This document shows, piece by piece, positions 19,660-23,536 of a DNA stretch of 23,536 nucleotides. The notes beneath the pieces are model-generated. The model did not search any database and was not told the origin of the DNA. It saw only the letters and a list, made by a program, of their open reading frames with translations. The stretch covers positions 1-23,536 of the forward strand of contig CALSCR010001111.1 in the NCBI GenBank assembly GCA_943704495.1, given 5' to 3'. The DNA is from Pigoraptor chileana (taxonomy: Eukaryota; Opisthokonta; Filasterea). Position numbers and translations under genes: made by a program. Numbering within the stretch: position 1 is the stretch's first letter; each line of letters starts with the position of its first letter.

Positions 19660-20739
19660 TCACGCACGGGTGTCTGCGGGCCGGCCGTGCCATGCAGGGA
19701 ACACAGCCGCCGCAAGATGTCTACGTGCACGCAGTCCGTCCCACACGCAGACCATCGCGACCGCCGCCACTGCTGGCCAAGTAACCCCAATCCAGAGAAC
19801 CAAATACGCCAGCGATGACAGGCGCGTTGGAGGCGCAAGCACAATCAATGCAAGACACACGCGGAGCCAGTGGGATATGCCTGCGTGTGCGTGGATGGCC
19901 ATGGTGGTTCGTGGAGGATGCGCGTGAGTGCGGTTGCCACAGCAACGGCATGGGGATGCAGGTGGAATGTGCAATGCCAAAACAAGCGGACAATAATGCA
20001 CAACAAAGACAGCTTTGCATCCCATACATCGAATGGCCGGCGATTGCTCCATGCTCGGCGGCACAACACACCACACAATTGGGCGCACGTAGTCAAACAC
20101 ACACACGCACCGTATGCAATGCCAACAACGCCCTCAAAGAGCAGCGGCAGGGCAAGAAACGCGAGGGAGAGCGGGCGGTTAGCGCGGAGGTCGGCTGCAT
20201 TGCGCGGGAAGAGCCGCCCATGGCCCATCCCTTCTGTCGACAGCAGGCCGCGCACCCAGTGGCGAGGCCGTCCGTCGGCACCCGCGGATCTGGACCCCGA
20301 CGCACCGCCCGCACCAATAACACCCGTTACCCGCGTGGCACACCGCGGCAGGGGCTCACCCGGACGCGGTGTGCCGAGAAACAAGGCGACGACGGCCGAT
20401 GTCACGACGAGCGCACGCAAAAGACTGTCGATCGCGGCGAGGAGCGGCCGCCGGACACCCTCGACCCATCCGTGTTGGCGAGCGGGGGGATGGCCCGTGC
20501 CGTTGGCGTCGTGGGCGTGGGCGTCTCCGTTGGCAAGCAGTCCGTGGCCGTCGTCCCCAGGCCTCTTGTCAGAAAACGGCAGGGGCGATGAGGATGCGAG
20601 GGGGCTGTGGCTGTGGGCAGCTGTTGAGTGGAGCCCTGTCAGGCTGACCTCATAGAAGCCGGTGATGGGCTGGAAGGCAAAGTGAGACAGAATGTCAGCC
20701 GCGCCAACGGCATGTGACCAGCAGATGTGACAAGCTCAC

Positions 20740-20770
<31 letters not shown>

Positions 20771-23190
20771 ACACACACAAAGAACAGCGAATACAACAAT
20801 AAACAACATACCTACACACACCCACACACGTACACACACAAACACACACACACATGCACACATACATACACGCATACATACACACACACATACACGCAAA
20901 TAACGGATGACGCACCCTGTGGTCACTTGACAGAATGCTCGGGTGGCTCTGGTACACAATGGGCCACACGGACACGCCAGTCGCTTTCCACAAAATTCGG
21001 TCACACCACGCCGGGCCTCGAGCTTTGTCACTGACAGGCGTATGTTGATTTCCGCGCGCATGTTGTGCGGGTTATGTGTTGCATTTGGAGTGAGACAAGC
21101 AAATAATGTTAAGCATTTGCATGCAAAGACAGCAACAATAAATTGAAATCACAACTGATGCGATTGTGAGCAAGACACATGACACACCTCGAGTCAAACT
21201 GAGCCGATCCGACGTCGTACTTGTATGTCGGTGGGAATGTCAGGGGAGCCTCATCAAACCCAACAAACGAGCGGCCGTACTGCTGTTGCAGCCTGCAAGG
21301 TGCGAGGGTTGCGCAGCACAAGCACAAGGGCAGCATACCATGCTCAGTAACAACATCCCATCCACATCCGCAGAACCATACCATGCTCAGTAACATCCCA
21401 CGCTCAGTAACAAGACCAGCTACCACCCTCGGTTCAGTATGCGCTTTGATAGAAAGCGCATCACTGCGTTCGATTGAAGCAACATCGTGCGCTCGCCTCA
21501 CAAAGTATTCCCCACCGCACAACACAGCACACACAGCACACACAGCACACGCACACACACAGCATACGCGACATGACCAAGCGACAGCAAAACAATCAAC
21601 TGCAATGTGATCGCCCACCCACGCACCTCAGCTGATCGCATGCGGAAAGAGCACCGAGGTCACCAGCCATTGCCAGCCGCCGCGCTTCCTCACTGGGGAG
21701 ACATATGCGGTAGTTGAGGTCACCCATGACAAACACGCAGTCATGCGACAGCACGGGATGGCTGCCCGCATAGAAGGGGCTCTCACCCAGGCGCAGGCGT
21801 CGCACAATCTGCGCACGGAGGTGTTGGGGCGAGTGGTTGTTGCATGCATGCGTGTATGTGCGTGCATGTATGTGCCAAGGGATTGGTGAATAGAGTGTGG
21901 AGGCATAAGTTTACTAAAGTGAAAAATGAAGAATCGAAAGAACGGACTCATCACTGTTTCACACACACACACAACACACACACAATGATACACACACACC
22001 CTGTGGAAATCCCTGTTTCTCCGTTGGCAGTAGTGAGAGTGTGCGGCCAAGTGGCAGCTGAGAATGCACACAGACTTTCCCTTATAGTCGAACCGCACAG
22101 CAAGACCACCCTGCGCATCATAAACACACAGGCGGGTAGGTGGGTGTGAGTAGGTGGGTATGCGCGTGCGTGTGTGTGTATGCGTGCATGTGTGTGTGTG
22201 TATGCTTGTATGCGTATGTGCGTGCGGGCGTGTGGGGTGGCATTGAATCGCATCTCATTCAGCTCAGCTCCACAGCAGACAATAAAAGACCAAAAAATTC
22301 AAATGTGGCCACCGTCACGTTTGACTATTCATGGTGCTCCACAATCCGCAAACGCCACACCATTCACCGAGGCACGGCCCACTTGCCACTATTTCCCACC
22401 CATCCAGCAGTGCAGCACCAGGAATTCACAACGGCAACTTGCAGACACACACCTTATTTCCGAGCTGGTAATACGGCATGACGCGCAGCCCGCAGCCGAC
22501 ATACGACGCCCCAACATCACGCGCCTCCCCGGCCACGTGACCAGTCGCATACACAACAAGCAGCATTCCCGCAAGCCGCACCTCAGCAAGCTGAACAAAG
22601 TTATCGCCGAGGACTGCAGAGCGCAAATGCCAGCAGCGGGGATGGAATGTTATTTGTAGAGCCCATTTGAGTACGCCACACTTAAGTTCCATGGGCACTC
22701 ACCCTTCTCGATCGCATCTATCCATTTGGCGCGGATAGTGTCGTCCGCATACACGAACGCACGGGCAGTCAGATCGAACTCCTGCAGGCTGCAGAGGGCA
22801 TCCAACGAGTAAACAAGGTATGATCAGCACGACTGTCCACCCTAAGCCCCCCGGGGCGCACTAACCCAACTCACCCAATAGCAAATACGTCCACTTTGCT
22901 GGCGGCATCTTTCGACAGGGAAAGCCACTTGCGCACATCGTCAATATCGGGAGACGCGCAGTTGACGTTCCAAGTCGCAAGAAATACCCTGTCGGAGAGT
23001 GGCGCAATGAGATGTGAGCTTGACTAGTCTGTAAAACAGATGCCCGCGGAAGAGCAAGTACAAATACCACGCACAGCAGCAGAGAGGAAGGCACCGCAAG
23101 CGGCGGCATCAAGAAGCGCCCATACCGCAGACTGTCGCCATCCGTGTGCACGTCTCCATTGGCAAGCGGAACAAACGTGCGCTCCGCCAT
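19660..23190 (-). CDS. Inositol polyphosphate 5-phosphatase with a hydrophobic C-terminal region
   Basis: Ten exons: 23190-23126, 22988-22875, 22788-22703, 22613-22453, 22110-22000, 21808-21627, 21292-21188, 21030-20916, 20669-20111 and 19880-19660 (TGA), giving 572 residues. The ATG at 23190 has an in-frame TGA five codons before it. Catalytic-domain motifs are in family order: TWNVN (27-31), GLQEF with E63, SCHLAAH with H162, MGDLNYR with D209 and N211, PTYKYD (261-266), PAWCDRILW (281-289) and SDHRP with H312. These enzymes remove the 5-phosphate of phosphoinositides or soluble inositol phosphates. After residue 314 comes a Ser/His/Gly-rich linker, then hydrophobic segments at about 395-412, 479-497, 504-515 and 523-546. 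The tail is the least certain part: exon 9 reads straight on to a stop near 19845 if the last intron (19881-20110) is not removed, but the splice is in phase and gives a strongly hydrophobic helix. OCRL-like RhoGAP or SKICH domains are absent. Confidence 0.88.
20740..20896. repeat. CA-rich microsatellite cluster
   Basis: Interrupted CA, TACA and CATA runs fill most of intron 8 of the 5-phosphatase gene (20670-20915). Apparent reading frames through it (Thr-His or Cys-Val repeats) come from the microsatellite. Confidence 0.9.
21334..21414. repeat. Imperfect three-copy repeat (CATACCATGCTCAGTAAC unit)
   Basis: CATACCATGCTCAGTAAC followed by an ATCCCA ending occurs at 21334-21360 and 21377-21400, with a truncated CGCTCAGTAAC at 21401-21411. 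It lies in 5-phosphatase intron 6 (21293-21626) and looks like local duplication. Confidence 0.8.
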
Positions 23191-23536
23191 CCCTGGTCCC
23201 TCTAGTCACGTGTGCGGGGGAATACAAGCGTGTGATTCATGCACCTCAGCCGCCCACGCTGCAAGACATGAATTTGCAAGAGTGTGTACATGTAGCCTGT
23301 GCCCTTTGAACCAAACTAGATCACGGTGGTCAAAAATGGGCTTTGCTATGTGCGCACCCGAATGCCCCCGCGCAGGCACGTGCCAGATAGTCTAATCTGC
23401 GTGTGCGGCGCAGGGTGAGGGTTACATCAGCGCCCATATTGCCATGTATGGCGCTGCTTGGCACATACTGCCTGATATGGTCTGAGAGTGGCCACTATGG
23501 CGTGTGAATCCGCCAATCGCACGCGTGCATCCGGCC
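23191..23536. other. Upstream region of the 5-phosphatase gene
   Basis: This 346-bp stretch should hold the 5-phosphatase promoter and leader. It has CACGTG hexamers at about 23205 and 23378 but no clear TATA or CCAAT box. I found no exon, RNA gene or repeat here. Confidence 0.5.

Noticed and set aside
19815-20655. Plus-strand open frames of about 260 codons opposite the 5-phosphatase tail
   Set aside because: Low-complexity antisense frames with no family resemblance. The minus strand continues directly from a conserved catalytic motif.
22688-22702. Another dispersed-repeat copy in 5-phosphatase intron 3
   Set aside because: Only about 11 bases (GTGCCCATGGA) match, and they overlap the splice donor, so chance is a sufficient explanation.
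1-23536. Mobile elements, viral relics, rRNA or tRNA genes
   Set aside because: I found no reverse transcriptase, transposase, integrase or capsid motifs, no long terminal repeats and no cloverleaf-forming sequence in the gaps between genes.

Overview
This is nuclear DNA of a intron-rich, flagellated eukaryotic microbe. All six genes recognised are host genes; I found no viral, transposon, rRNA or tRNA gene. The genes have 42 inferred introns, mostly about 100-300 bp, ending in AG and often opening GTGGGT, GTGCGT or GTGTGT. Introns and intergenic DNA are full of CA/GT microsatellites, and most exons favour G or C at third positions. A complete IFT172 means the organism builds a cilium or flagellum. 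A SAM-CRIC-PDZ-PH scaffold of the CNK (connector enhancer of KSR) type points to Holozoa. A choanoflagellate-like protist is my best guess; this is inference from gene content and style, not an identification.

Layout. 1-173: AC microsatellite and the end of an intron. 174-2309 (+): 3' part of an NDR-family AGC kinase closest to the Sid2/Dbf2 type. 2675-10427 (-): complete 17-exon IFT172 (1742 aa). 10986-12100 (-): 4-exon 2-oxoglutarate/Fe(II) dioxygenase of the prolyl-4-hydroxylase type. 12356-13431 (-): 2-exon protein like the mitochondrial K+/H+ exchange (Mit_KHE1) family. 13918-19089 (+): 9-exon CNK homologue. 19660-23190 (-): 10-exon inositol polyphosphate 5-phosphatase with an unusual hydrophobic C-terminus. 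23191-23536: upstream DNA of that gene.

Arrangement. The kinase and IFT172 are tail to tail, as are CNK and the 5-phosphatase. The Mit_KHE1-like gene and CNK are head to head across about 490 bp, which may hold a two-way promoter. The genes do not form one pathway. Three (NDR kinase, CNK scaffold, phosphoinositide phosphatase) belong to signalling families, and IFT172 is ciliary transport.

The less ordinary observations are an unclassified short repeat scattered through introns and a 3' flank, a decayed copy of an exon start inside the kinase intron, a 5-phosphatase with several predicted membrane segments, two GC-AG introns, and four CxxC pairs at the IFT172 C-terminus. Exon models come from reading frame, splice-site phase and remembered family sequences. 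Every coding sum divides by three, but no transcript data were available.
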